DNA of 17,214 nt from Bacillota bacterium (GCA_023424865.1 JAFADM010000492.1:1-17214), one strand, 5' to 3'. Positions 6,339 through 14,329 are shown, numbered from the stretch's first letter. Numbers and translations are program-made. Notes: generated by a model from the sequence alone, not told the origin.

Positions 6339-7421
6339 ATGAGTGAAAGGAAACTCAAAGTAGGAATTATCGGCTGCGGTGGCATAGCAAACGGAAAGCA
6401 CATGCCCAGCCTTAAAAGACTGGAAACAGCAAGTATGGTCGCTTTTTGCGATATTATCGAGGAAAAGGCTCAAAAGGCTGCCAAGGAATATGGCGTTGAA
6501 GGAGCCAAGGTTTATACCAATTACAAGGAACTCATTGCCGATCCGTCCATTGACGTGATTCATGTGTGTACCCCAAATAAATCCCACTCCTTTATTACCA
6601 TTGACGCTCTTGAAGCAGGCAAGCATGTTATGTGCGAAAAGCCCATGGCAAAAACCTCCGAGGAGGCAAAGGCCATGGTGGAAGCTGCCAAGAGAACCGG
6701 AAAGAAGCTTACCATCGGCTATCAGAACCGTTTCCGCAACGATTCTTTGTATCTCCACGAGGTATGCAGCAAGGGTGAGCTGGGTGAAATCTATCTGGCA
6801 AAGGCGCATGCCATCAGAAGGCGTGCGGTGCCTACCTGGGGTGTATTCTTAAATGAAGAGGAGCAGGGCGGCGGTCCCCTTATTGATATTGGAACCCACG
6901 CCCTGGATTTAACCCTTTGGATGACCAATAACTACAAGCCCAAATCCGTTGTAGGAAATGTGTATCACAAGCTTTCCTCCAAGGAAAACGCAGCCAATGC
7001 CTGGGGCCCCTGGGAGCCCTCCAAATTTACGGTTGAGGATTCCGCCTTTGGCTTCATCACCATGGAAAACGGAGCAACCATCATCCTGGAATCCAGCTGG
7101 GCTCTCAACACCCGTGAAGTGGGCGAAGCCAAAACCACCCTTTGCGGAACCGAAGGCGGCGCCGACATGAAGGAAGGCCTTACCATAAACGGTGAGAGCA
7201 AGAGCCGCTTGTATGAAACCAAGATTGAGCTTAAATCCGGCGGTGTGGCTTTCTATGACGGTAAAGAGGAAAGCGCAGCCGATCTGGAAGCAAGACTGTG
7301 GATCGAATCAATCTTAAACGATACGGAGCCTGTGGTTAAGCCTGAAGAGGCCCTTGTGGTCACACAAATTCTTGAAGCCATCTACGAGTCTGCCAAAACC
7401 GGAAAAGCCGTTTATTTTTAA
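6339..7421 (+). CDS. Gfo/Idh/MocA family NAD(P)-dependent sugar dehydrogenase
   Basis: A 360-residue oxidoreductase. ATG 6339 follows AGGAGG (6323-6328, spacing 10); the upstream in-frame ATG at 6309 precedes that site and is not used. The N-terminal Rossmann domain has G-I-I-G-C-G-G-I-A (9-17), with an acidic D38 at the end of the second strand (V-A-F-C-D), which suggests a preference for NAD(H). The family's E100-K101-P102 motif follows, with K101 a catalytic lysine. The C-terminal sheet carries G-G-G-P-L-I-D183-I-G-T-H187-A-L-D190, where D183 and H187 are the usual substrate-binding and catalytic pair. The family oxidises a sugar or inositol hydroxyl to a ketone. Two xylose-isomerase-like TIM-barrel genes follow at 26 and 10 bases, so the product probably passes to them. 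The closest analogies are glucoside 3-dehydrogenases (YcjS-type) and inositol dehydrogenases; the sequence alone does not decide which. Confidence 0.92.
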   Translation: MSERKLKVGIIGCGGIANGKHMPSLKRLETASMVAFCDIIEEKAQKAAKEYGVEGAKVYTNYKELIADPSIDVIHVCTPNKSHSFITIDALEAGKHVMCEKPMAKTSEEAKAMVEAAKRTGKKLTIGYQNRFRNDSLYLHEVCSKGELGEIYLAKAHAIRRRAVPTWGVFLNEEEQGGGPLIDIGTHALDLTLWMTNNYKPKSVVGNVYHKLSSKENAANAWGPWEPSKFTVEDSAFGFITMENGATIILESSWALNTREVGEAKTTLCGTEGGADMKEGLTINGESKSRLYETKIELKSGGVAFYDGKEESAADLEARLWIESILNDTEPVVKPEEALVVTQILEAIYESAKTGKAVYF

Positions 7422-7447
7422 GGCTGAGGCCAATGGAGGAGTAATTT

Positions 7448-8197
7448 ATGAAAATCGCACTACAGCTTTATTCCGTAAAGGATGAAACCGCTAAGGATTT
7501 TCTTGGAACACTGGCAAAGGTAGCTGAAATGGGTTATGACGGCGTGGAATTTGCCGGATTCTTCGGCGTTGACGCTAAAACCCTGAAAGCAGAGCTGGAC
7601 AGACTGGGACTTAAGGCAGCCGGCTCCCACACAGGTCTGGATTTATTGAAAAACAACCTGGATGAAGTGATTGCCTACAATCTTGAAATCGGTAATCCCA
7701 ATGTTATTCTTCCCGGTGCTCATCTGGTGGAGAAGAAGGATTTTGAAGATCTGGGAGCTTTTCTCCAGGAGACGGGCAAAAAGCTTAAGGCTCATGGCCT
7801 GACTCTCAGCTATCACAACCATGCCCACGAATTTGTATCCTTTGACGGGGAATTCGGCCTGGATATCGTATTTAACAGCGCGGATCCCGAAAACCTTCAA
7901 ACCGAAGTCGATACCTACTGGGTGTATTACGCCGGAGTGGATCCTGTTGAGTACATTAGGAAGTATAAGGGCAGAAGCCCTCTGGTTCATATCAAGGATA
8001 TGGAAGTTGTCAACGGCGAGAAGCGCAGCACCGATGTGGGTACCGGTATTATCAACATCGCCGCTATTGTGGCTCAGGCTCGTGAAAACGGAACCGAGTG
8101 GCTTGTTATTGAACAGGAAGCCTTCACAAAGGGAACCCTGGAGAGCGTCGCCATTGGGTGTAAAAACCTGAAGGTCATCAACGCAAGCAACGGATAA
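7448..8197 (+). CDS. Sugar phosphate isomerase/epimerase family TIM-barrel protein (AP endonuclease 2 superfamily), small form
   Basis: A 249-residue single-domain protein starting M-K-I-A-L-Q-L-Y-S-V, typical of xylose-isomerase-like TIM barrels. GGAGG at 7435-7439 with 8 bases of spacing supports ATG 7448. Features in barrel order are: G-Y-D-G-V-E-F (29-35, strand 2), A-G-S-H61-T, S-Y-H-N-H-A-H127-E128-F, T-E153-V-D155-T-Y-W, V-H181-I-K-D-M, D-V-G-T-G, and V-I-E222-Q-E224. D155, H181 and E222 or E224, with H127/E128, are candidate divalent-metal ligands. Relatives include hydroxypyruvate isomerase, IolE/IolI and YcjR-type 3-keto-sugar epimerases. It lies between the dehydrogenase and a second, longer barrel protein whose ribosome binding site overlaps its stop codon. 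By inference it epimerises or isomerises the keto-sugar made by the dehydrogenase, or eliminates a group from it. Confidence 0.9.
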   Translation: MKIALQLYSVKDETAKDFLGTLAKVAEMGYDGVEFAGFFGVDAKTLKAELDRLGLKAAGSHTGLDLLKNNLDEVIAYNLEIGNPNVILPGAHLVEKKDFEDLGAFLQETGKKLKAHGLTLSYHNHAHEFVSFDGEFGLDIVFNSADPENLQTEVDTYWVYYAGVDPVEYIRKYKGRSPLVHIKDMEVVNGEKRSTDVGTGIINIAAIVAQARENGTEWLVIEQEAFTKGTLESVAIGCKNLKVINASNG

Positions 8198-8207
8198 GGA
8201 GGACATC

Positions 8208-9137
8208 ATGCATCTTGGATTTTTAACCGTTTGCCTTGGCAATATCCCTCTCAAGGAAAAAGCCAAATGGGCAAGCGAAAACGGCTTTAAGGCTCTGGAG
8301 GTGGCATGCTGGCCCAGAGGAAACGACAGAGACTATTCCAGCAGCGACATTGATGTAGCCAATTTAACCCCTGCCGAGGCGGAGACCATTAAGGCCTATT
8401 TTAAGGAATATGGCCTGACCATTTCCTCCCTGGCCTATTATGACAACAACCTTCACAAGGATCCTGAAACCAGGGCCTATATTAATAACCATGTGAAAAA
8501 GTGCATCGGTGCGGCGGCCCTTTTGGGAACCCCGCTGGTGGGAACCTTTGTGGGACGCAACAGCGATAAGGATATCGTGGGCAATTTCGAGGAATATGAG
8601 AAGGTGTTTTCAGACCTTGTCGGCTATGCCGAGAGCAAGGGCATCAAGCTCATGATTGAAAACTGCGACATGCTTGGCTGGCAGCAGAAGGGCGTGCCCG
8701 GAACCATTTCCTATTCCCCGGAGCTTTGGGCGGAAATGTTCAGGCGTATTCCCAGCAAAAGCTTTGGCATTAACTTTGATCCTTCCCATCTGGTTCACCT
8801 TCTCATAGATTATGTGAAGGCGGCGGAGTTTATTAAGGATAGAATTTTCCACGTTCATGCCAAGGACACCAAGCTCCTTCCCGAAAAGCTTGATATGTAC
8901 GGTATTTTTGACCGCCAGCTTTTTACAGGGGATGAGCATGACCGCTTCGGCTTCTGGAAGCCCCGGATGCCCGGTTATGGCGATGTGGACTGGGGAAAAT
9001 TCATTGCTGCCCTGAAAAGCTTCGGCTATGACGGTGTCATTAGCACCGAGCACGAGGATCCCGATTATGAGGGAAGCGAAAGCAAGGTCAAGGAGGCTCT
9101 TCTTCTTGGCAAAGCCCATCTTGAAAAGCTCATTTAA
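8208..9137 (+). CDS. Sugar phosphate isomerase/epimerase family TIM-barrel protein, long form
   Basis: A 309-residue protein with an AAGGAGG ribosome binding site (8196-8202) that overlaps the previous gene's TAA, implying translational coupling. It is clearly different from its 249-residue neighbour. Likely metal ligands are E151 (L-M-I-E-N-C-D), D191 (I-N-F-D-P-S-H194-L-V), H217 (F-H-V-H-A-K-D220-T) and E281 (I-S-T-E-H-E-D-P). The segment M-P-G-Y-G-D259-V-D-W-G-K-F is the usual strand-7/8 loop. An insertion at about 221-250 (L-L-P-E-K-L-D-M-Y-G-I-F ... D-E-H-D-R-F-G-F-W) may cover the active site and could bind a large aglycone or phosphate-free sugar. This type resembles hydrolase/lyase-like members found with Gfo/Idh/MocA enzymes, including the alpha subunits of C-glycoside deglycosidases, but no small beta-subunit gene (about 130 residues) is nearby. 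Reaction unknown; keto-sugar epimerase or lyase is the favoured inference. Confidence 0.9.
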   Translation: MHLGFLTVCLGNIPLKEKAKWASENGFKALEVACWPRGNDRDYSSSDIDVANLTPAEAETIKAYFKEYGLTISSLAYYDNNLHKDPETRAYINNHVKKCIGAAALLGTPLVGTFVGRNSDKDIVGNFEEYEKVFSDLVGYAESKGIKLMIENCDMLGWQQKGVPGTISYSPELWAEMFRRIPSKSFGINFDPSHLVHLLIDYVKAAEFIKDRIFHVHAKDTKLLPEKLDMYGIFDRQLFTGDEHDRFGFWKPRMPGYGDVDWGKFIAALKSFGYDGVISTEHEDPDYEGSESKVKEALLLGKAHLEKLI

Positions 9138-9192
9138 CTCAAGAGACTTTAAATCAAAAGACTTAAAAAGGTTTATGACCCAAACAACCAAG

Positions 9193-9219
9193 GCCGGGAT
9201 TGCCAATCCCGGCTCTTTT
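9193..9219 (+). terminator. Rho-independent terminator after the dehydrogenase-isomerase genes
   Basis: A 9-bp perfect GC-rich stem (GCCGGGATT at 9193-9201 with AATCCCGGC at 9205-9213) has a 3-base loop and is followed by TCTTTT. It lies 55 bases after the stop of the long TIM-barrel gene and should separate it from the rhamnosidase gene. Confidence 0.9.
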
Positions 9220-9313
9220 CATAGGTAGCCCTTTGTGTAAGCCAATCTGGCTAAAAGGAAGAGGTTTCGATGCCCCCAGCTTTTGATAGTGAATCGGTAA
9301 AACTCCCGCAATG

Positions 9314-9350
9314 AGGTGCAATGCCCCCCTAAAAGGCGTAATATGCACCT
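9314..9350 (+). promoter_or_regulatory. Two-tier stem-loop in the leader region of the rhamnosidase gene
   Basis: AGGTGCA (9314-9320) pairs with TGCACCT (9344-9350). Directly inside, ATGCC (9321-9325) pairs with GGCGT (9335-9339), including one G-U pair, leaving a 9-base loop and a 4-base bulge (AATA) on the 3' side. It lies 80 bases before ATG 9431, so it could be an operator or an mRNA leader structure. It does not match any riboswitch I recognise. The remainder of 9220-9430 shows a small AGCCA-ATC-TGGCT hairpin (9240-9252) and no convincing promoter or small gene. Confidence 0.4.
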
Positions 9351-9430
9351 GGAATAGCAGTTTTCCTAACGGCATAATTAAATGTTGGATAAATAATTCC
9401 TTAAGCATGGAATATTGGGAGGATGACAGG

Positions 9431-11785
9431 ATGAAAAACACAAAATCCGAGGAGTTAAAAAGCTTCAAGGATCAGTCCTTTGACCCGGCAAACAGTAATG
9501 CCCGCTGGATAAGCTATCCCTATAAGGGCTTTGACACATCCAAGGGCGTTCCGGCGCCCTATTTCAGAAAAACCTTTCACTTGGATACCCTGCCTGAAAA
9601 GGCTCTGATTAAAATTTGCGGCTTAGGCTATTTTGAGCTTTCTGTCAATGGCCAAAGGGTAAGCGACGAGGTTTTGAATCCGCCCTTTACGCGCTACGAT
9701 ACAACCTGCCTGTATTCAACCTATGATATCAGCTCCTTCCTGGTATCCGGAGAAAATGTTCTTGGCGTGGTTCTGGGGAATGGAATGTACAATCCCTTTG
9801 CAAAAAATGTTTGGGATTATGAAAAAGCGCCCTGGAGACATCACCCCAAGCTTTTGCTGGAGGCCAGGCTTGTTTTTGCCGATGGAAAGACCTTGGAGCT
9901 TGCAAGTGATCCTGCTTTTCTATGCTCCTTCGGACCTATTGTAAGTGATAATCTCTATGAAGGTGAAATCTATGATGCAAGGCTTGAAATACCGGGTTGG
10001 AACAAACCTGGCTTTTATGGGGAGGGCTGGCAGAACGCGGTAATCACAAGAGCTCCCGGAGGTCTTCTCAAGACCATGGACATGGAGCCTTGCCGTATTG
10101 TTGGAAGAATAAAGCCTGTGGCGCATTGGGAAATAGCTCCCGGTGTATGGCTTTTTGATATGGGGCTCAATATGACCGGCTGGGTAAAGCTGCGGGTTAA
10201 AGGGCCTGTAGGGGCAGCTGTTACCCTGAAGTTCGGTGAAATGCTGACTGAGGATAAGGATCTGGATAATTCTCTCATCCAAGTTTTTGCCGATAAAGAC
10301 AAATTTCAAAAGGATACCTATATTTTAAAGGGTAAAGGGGAGGAAGAGTGGGAACCTCGTTTTACCTATCATGGCTTTCAGTATGTCCGAGTGGAAGGCT
10401 TCCCCGGAACGCCCGACCTTCACAGCCTGGAGGGCTGTGTGGTGAACACGGATCTGAAGACACGTGGCGGTTTCTCCTGCTCCAATCCTCTGCTGGATAA
10501 GATCCAGGAGGCAGCAAGGCTGTCAACTCTGGGAAACTATGTAGGTATTCCTACCGATTGCCCTCACCGGGAGAAAAACGGCTGGACAGGGGATGCGGCG
10601 CTCTCGGCGGAGCAGGTTCTATTTAATTTTGATCCTGTGCGAAGCTATAAAAAATGGCTGGGGGATATAAAGGATTGCCAGCGCCCCAGCGGACAGCTTC
10701 CCGGCATTGCGCCTACCGGGGGCTGGGGCTTCAACTGGGGCAGCGGGCCTGCCTGGGACTGTGTGCTTGCCCTTATACCCTGGTCGGTTTACCTCTATGA
10801 CGGGGACCGGCGTATCCTGGAAGAAAACTATGATGCCATGAAGCGGTATCTGGACTATGCCACGGGTATGACCTTCAACCATATTGCCGATTTCGGCCTG
10901 GGAGACTGGTGCCCGCCCAATGGGGGAGCGGGAGCCTCACCCTGCCCGGTGCGTGTTACGGACACGGCCATCTATCAGTCCCTACTTGTAATACAGTCCA
11001 AAGCGGCGGCTCTTCTAAATAAAGAAGAAGACAAGGTTTACTACAGGGATTTAGCTGAAAGCGTTCGACTGGCCTTTAACCGGGAGTTCGTGGATGCATC
11101 CACCGGTGAAGTAACAGGCAAATGCCAGACCTCCTATGCCTGCGCGCTTTATTTTGATCTGTTGGAGCCCGAAGTACGAGAAAAAACGCTGAACCATCTT
11201 ATAGAAGAGGTGGAACGCTGCAACAGGCACATCGACTGCGGCATCCTTGGAGCCAAGTATGTGATGCAGGTGCTTACCGATGCCAATCGGGCGGATCTGG
11301 CCTATGCCATGGCAGCCCAAACCACCTTTCCCTCCTGGGGCCACTGGATAAGCCAGGGCGCAACCACGCTCTGGGAAACCTGGGACGGCAAAGCCTCCAG
11401 AAACCATCACATGTTCAGCGATGTCAGTGCCTGGTTCTATAAGGGACTGGCAGGAATTAATCCCGATCCGGATTATCCCGGCTTCAGCCATTTTTTTATT
11501 AGGCCAAACGGGGTGGAGGAACTGGAACATGCCGAGGCCTGGCATGATTGTGCTTATGGCCGGATAGAGGTTAGCTGGCAGGTAAAGGACGGTGTGTTTA
11601 CGCTCCATGCCCAAATACCCGAGGGAACCGAAGCACGTATTCTGCTTCCGGGGAGGGCAGAAAAGCCTCTTCCTGGCACTTCCGTTGAGCTGCCCGGAAA
11701 ATCAGAAGATAAATGGGGGAAATATACCAAACGAAAGGTTATTGATGTGAGGGCCGGAAAGCATAGCTTTATAACCCGGTTATAA
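9431..11785 (+). CDS. Alpha-L-rhamnosidase, glycoside hydrolase family 78, cytoplasmic
   Basis: A 784-residue enzyme releasing terminal alpha-L-rhamnose by inversion. ATG 9431 follows GGGAGG (9417-9422, spacing 8); an in-frame ATG at 9407 lies before this site. No signal peptide, so substrates must be imported. The layout fits GH78: N-terminal carbohydrate-binding beta domains (about 20-340, with the G-Y-F-E-L-S-V-N-G and V-L-G-V-V-L-G-N-G-M-Y motifs), an alpha/alpha barrel (about 345-680) and a C-terminal beta domain. Key residues align with Bacillus RhaB: D376-C-P-H-R-E381-K-N-G-W-T-G-D388 carries the acid E381 and flanking aspartates, and T-T-L-W-E649-T-W-D-G carries the base E649. The usual D-E-R of the first motif is R-E-K here, but the catalytic glutamate is in register. 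It stands between a terminator and a stop-codon hairpin and may be its own transcript. Likely substrates are rhamnosylated oligosaccharides or plant glycosides. Confidence 0.95.
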   Translation: MKNTKSEELKSFKDQSFDPANSNARWISYPYKGFDTSKGVPAPYFRKTFHLDTLPEKALIKICGLGYFELSVNGQRVSDEVLNPPFTRYDTTCLYSTYDISSFLVSGENVLGVVLGNGMYNPFAKNVWDYEKAPWRHHPKLLLEARLVFADGKTLELASDPAFLCSFGPIVSDNLYEGEIYDARLEIPGWNKPGFYGEGWQNAVITRAPGGLLKTMDMEPCRIVGRIKPVAHWEIAPGVWLFDMGLNMTGWVKLRVKGPVGAAVTLKFGEMLTEDKDLDNSLIQVFADKDKFQKDTYILKGKGEEEWEPRFTYHGFQYVRVEGFPGTPDLHSLEGCVVNTDLKTRGGFSCSNPLLDKIQEAARLSTLGNYVGIPTDCPHREKNGWTGDAALSAEQVLFNFDPVRSYKKWLGDIKDCQRPSGQLPGIAPTGGWGFNWGSGPAWDCVLALIPWSVYLYDGDRRILEENYDAMKRYLDYATGMTFNHIADFGLGDWCPPNGGAGASPCPVRVTDTAIYQSLLVIQSKAAALLNKEEDKVYYRDLAESVRLAFNREFVDASTGEVTGKCQTSYACALYFDLLEPEVREKTLNHLIEEVERCNRHIDCGILGAKYVMQVLTDANRADLAYAMAAQTTFPSWGHWISQGATTLWETWDGKASRNHHMFSDVSAWFYKGLAGINPDPDYPGFSHFFIRPNGVEELEHAEAWHDCAYGRIEVSWQVKDGVFTLHAQIPEGTEARILLPGRAEKPLPGTSVELPGKSEDKWGKYTKRKVIDVRAGKHSFITRL

Positions 11786-11798
11786 GAACGTCTTTTTT
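11769..11798 (+). terminator. Stop-codon hairpin followed by a T-run after the rhamnosidase gene
   Basis: TTATAAC (11769-11775) pairs with GTTATAA (11779-11785) around CCG, and the TAA stop is part of the 3' arm. A six-T run (11793-11798) begins 7 bases after the stem. The stem is short and AT-rich and the T-run is offset, so this is a weak terminator candidate. Its core (ATAACC...GGTTAT) resembles the stop-overlapping terminator at 6215. Confidence 0.35.
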
Positions 11799-11822
11799 CT
11801 ACCTTTAACATAGTGGAGGATT

Positions 11823-11891
11823 AAGAGGTCTGTGTTTTGAGTAACTTATTATAATTCTGACTAAAAAGAGCCAAAATTCAGACCTCTTTTT
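11823..11891 (+). terminator. Long-loop inverted repeat with T-run, candidate terminator or attenuator
   Basis: AAGAGGTCTG (11823-11832) pairs perfectly with CAGACCTCTT (11879-11888), followed by further T residues up to 11891. The loop is 46 bases, long for a simple terminator. Within it TCTGA (11856-11860) can instead pair with TCAGA (11878-11882), using part of the same 3' arm, so the two structures exclude each other. Together with the hairpin at 11769 this probably closes the rhamnosidase transcript. Confidence 0.5.
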
Positions 11892-11901
11892 GTATAGTTT
11901 A

Positions 11902-11910
11902 TGATATAAT
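11902..11910 (+). promoter_or_regulatory. Extended -10 promoter of the membrane-bound AraC regulator
   Basis: TGATATAAT fits the extended -10 pattern TGn-TATAAT perfectly. There is no good -35 box, which extended -10 promoters can do without. The start of transcription would be near 11917, about 78 bases before ATG 11995, and the upstream side abuts the terminator-like repeat. A small CCGAT/ATCGG hairpin (11918-11922, 11935-11939) would lie at the 5' end of the mRNA. Confidence 0.6.
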
Positions 11911-11994
11911 AAATCCACCGATTTCTAATCAGGCATCGGCTTCTAACTGGACTACAGCCTACCCTTTAGCTTCACGTGTAGAGGAGAGCAAAAT

Positions 11995-14310
11995 ATGCGT
12001 TCAGAAAAAAGCAGTCGTCGGCCCCATTTCCGGATCTTTTTTGAATACCTCATCGCGTACATGACCATTACCCTTGTTGTCGCAATCCCCCTTTTACCGC
12101 TCTATCAGGTGGCGTTTTCCAATGCCAGGGACAGTGTTGTCAAGGACAGCTATACAACGCTTCAAAAAGGCTTTCTCACCATTGAAAATGAAATTTTGGG
12201 TCTTAATGATCTGGCCAGTTCCCTTTATTCGGATACCAGCTTCCAAAAGCTGTCCAGAATAAACGGAGAGGTGCCGCCCGATGAGGTTTATAACCTGGTT
12301 AGGGCCAGAGACATGATGCGTAATTCGGGGTACCCTTCCGATGTTATTTTCGATCACTATATGATGTTTCAGCGCAACAGCCTGGCTATTTCACGAACAC
12401 AGATTGTCACGGATGCCAAAAACCTTCAGGCGAATTATTTAAATATTCCGTCCATGACCTATGAGGAATGGTTTTCCTACATTTTTGAGAATGACAGGCG
12501 CATTGTGTTCAAAAAGAACCAGGAGGTTAATTACCGTGTTTACATTTTAGATGCTTTTGTTCCGAAAAATATCATACACTGCATTCTGTCTCTGCCAATA
12601 AACAATATGCGTATTACCAGCAGCGTCATGCTGGTGCTTCTGGATTCCGACAAGCTTCTGAAGGCCCTTGCGACGGAGGAAATTATTTCAGAAGGCTTTT
12701 TATACCTGCTAAATGGTGATGATGAAATTATTTACAGCTACGGCTATGACGGACAGCCCCTTGACGCGGCCAACGGAATAAGCGAAAGCACGTGGGACGG
12801 CATGGATACCACCCTTCTTAAGCTGGGCCAGTCCCAGACAGGGCTAAAGGTTGTGGCAGGCATTCCAAACAGCGTTTTTGCAAGTCAGATAAAAGATATC
12901 ACCACTCTTCTTATGCTCTATGTCCTGCTGGCTCTTTTTGTAGGTGTTTTTCTGGCCCTTTATATGGCCTACCGTCAAAGCAAGCCTATCAGCAGCATTC
13001 TGGATACGCTGGGAAATATGCTGTCCCAGCCCAGCAGGTCTTATAAAAGGGACAAGTTTGCTTACATTGAGAATTCTCTTATGCAAATTGATAAGACAAA
13101 TCAACGCTATAGGGAGCAGCTTGCCGATTTGCATACGGATATCAAAATAAGCCTTACCCAGAAGCTTCTCAACGGAAAGCCCTGTGATGCAAGGGAAATA
13201 AAAATGTTCAAAAGCTATTATAAACTGGAGCATCCCGTATTCATGGTTGTTGCCATTTCGCTCCCAACCCATCAGCTTGAGCATTTTGAGGTGGAGCATG
13301 TAGAATCGGTGAACATGGTTTTGGCAGCAGCCATACAGGAATATATGAGCTGCTGTTATATACTTCACAATCTGTCTGCCGGCACCTGTGCCCTCATCCT
13401 GAATTTGTCACAGGAGCAGTCAGAGAATTGTACGGAGCTTAACCATACCCTCATGAAAATCCGTTCCATGCTGCTGGAAGTAACCGGCATCTCCATTAGC
13501 ATGGGGGTTTCCCGTACGGGTACGGGGCTCTACAATTTATCCCGATGCTTCTCGGAAGCAAGAATGGCTCTTTCAGTTCTGGAAGAGGAAAGCATGAGCA
13601 GCATTAAGCATTTTGAAAAGCAGAAGGAGGATGCTCTGGCCAGTATCTTTGATCCTGTAACAGCCCAGAAAATACACGACCTCATTATGATGGGGGAGAA
13701 GAGCCTGGTAGAGAAGGTTTTTCACTATCTTAAACAAAATTTTCTGTCCCATCCTGTAGCGGATCAGGCAGAAGTCAGGCAAGTTCTTCTTGCCATACGC
13801 AACACTTTGGCTTATTCCGCCTCCCTCATCGGAAAGGACGACAAGGCGGAGAATGATCTAAGTCCCTACCGAGAGGAGGATGCACCGGAAGAGGCTTTTG
13901 AAGCATTAATCCAATCGGCCCTTAAGCTTGCAGAAAGGGTGCAGCAGGTTAAAAAGAGCAAAAACACAAGGCTCCGTGAAACTCTCCTGGACTATCTGGA
14001 GAATAACTATGGAGACGCCAATCTCTGCGCAGCCCAAATGGCGGAGAAGTTTGGCCTGTCCGAAAAATACCTGTTCAGCTTTATAAAGGAACATACAGGC
14101 AAAAGCTTTGGTGAATATGTGGAGAAAATCCGCCTAAAGCATGCGGAGCAGCTTCTTGGGGAAACAGGCTTGTCCATCGGACTCATTTGTGAAAGAGTGG
14201 GCTTCAATTCTATGAATACCTTCTATAAAGTTTTCAAACGCGCCTACGATGTTTCACCCAGCGTTTGGCGCTCCAACCGTCAATCTGCCAAGGAAGTTAC
14301 AGGCGTATAG
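11995..14310 (+). CDS. Membrane-anchored AraC family sensor-regulator (two-TM, extracellular sensor, C-terminal HTH)
   Basis: A 771-residue protein with GAGGAG at 11981-11986 and 8 bases of spacing. Transmembrane segments lie at about 15-40 and 303-326. The roughly 260 residues between them should face outside and act as a Cache-like sensor. On the inner side, a linker runs through about 330-390, followed by a poorly conserved central region that includes I-S-M-G-V-S-R ... L-S-R-C-F-S-E-A-R-M-A-L (about 502-526), the degenerate GGDEF-like segment of YesN-type regulators. The AraC DNA-binding domain is at about 660-765, with helix-turn-helix units near 678-700 and 727-749, ending with D-V-S-P-S-V-W-R. 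Proteins of this form in Paenibacillus and Clostridia sit next to LplA/LplB/YtcP-type sugar transporters and are thought to sense extracellular sugar or the loaded binding protein. Here the solute-binding protein gene is 251 bases downstream, so it probably controls that transporter. Confidence 0.92.
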   Translation: MRSEKSSRRPHFRIFFEYLIAYMTITLVVAIPLLPLYQVAFSNARDSVVKDSYTTLQKGFLTIENEILGLNDLASSLYSDTSFQKLSRINGEVPPDEVYNLVRARDMMRNSGYPSDVIFDHYMMFQRNSLAISRTQIVTDAKNLQANYLNIPSMTYEEWFSYIFENDRRIVFKKNQEVNYRVYILDAFVPKNIIHCILSLPINNMRITSSVMLVLLDSDKLLKALATEEIISEGFLYLLNGDDEIIYSYGYDGQPLDAANGISESTWDGMDTTLLKLGQSQTGLKVVAGIPNSVFASQIKDITTLLMLYVLLALFVGVFLALYMAYRQSKPISSILDTLGNMLSQPSRSYKRDKFAYIENSLMQIDKTNQRYREQLADLHTDIKISLTQKLLNGKPCDAREIKMFKSYYKLEHPVFMVVAISLPTHQLEHFEVEHVESVNMVLAAAIQEYMSCCYILHNLSAGTCALILNLSQEQSENCTELNHTLMKIRSMLLEVTGISISMGVSRTGTGLYNLSRCFSEARMALSVLEEESMSSIKHFEKQKEDALASIFDPVTAQKIHDLIMMGEKSLVEKVFHYLKQNFLSHPVADQAEVRQVLLAIRNTLAYSASLIGKDDKAENDLSPYREEDAPEEAFEALIQSALKLAERVQQVKKSKNTRLRETLLDYLENNYGDANLCAAQMAEKFGLSEKYLFSFIKEHTGKSFGEYVEKIRLKHAEQLLGETGLSIGLICERVGFNSMNTFYKVFKRAYDVSPSVWRSNRQSAKEVTGV

Positions 14311-14329
14311 CCGGGAATGTGAATTAAAG

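Noticed and set aside
7643..9206. Long antisense open frames opposite the two TIM-barrel genes (about 200 codons each)
   Set aside because: They mirror strongly supported coding frames with family motifs, lack good ribosome binding sites, and look like low-complexity antisense translations.
9311..9430. N-terminal extension of the rhamnosidase from ATG 9311
   Set aside because: The extra 40 residues are unlike GH78 N-termini and overlap the stem-loop; GGGAGG supports ATG 9431.
11056..11069. Catabolite-responsive-element-like sequence TGAAAGCGTTCGAC
   Set aside because: It lies deep inside the rhamnosidase coding sequence and the 3' half departs from the consensus; no convincing cre site was seen in any promoter region.
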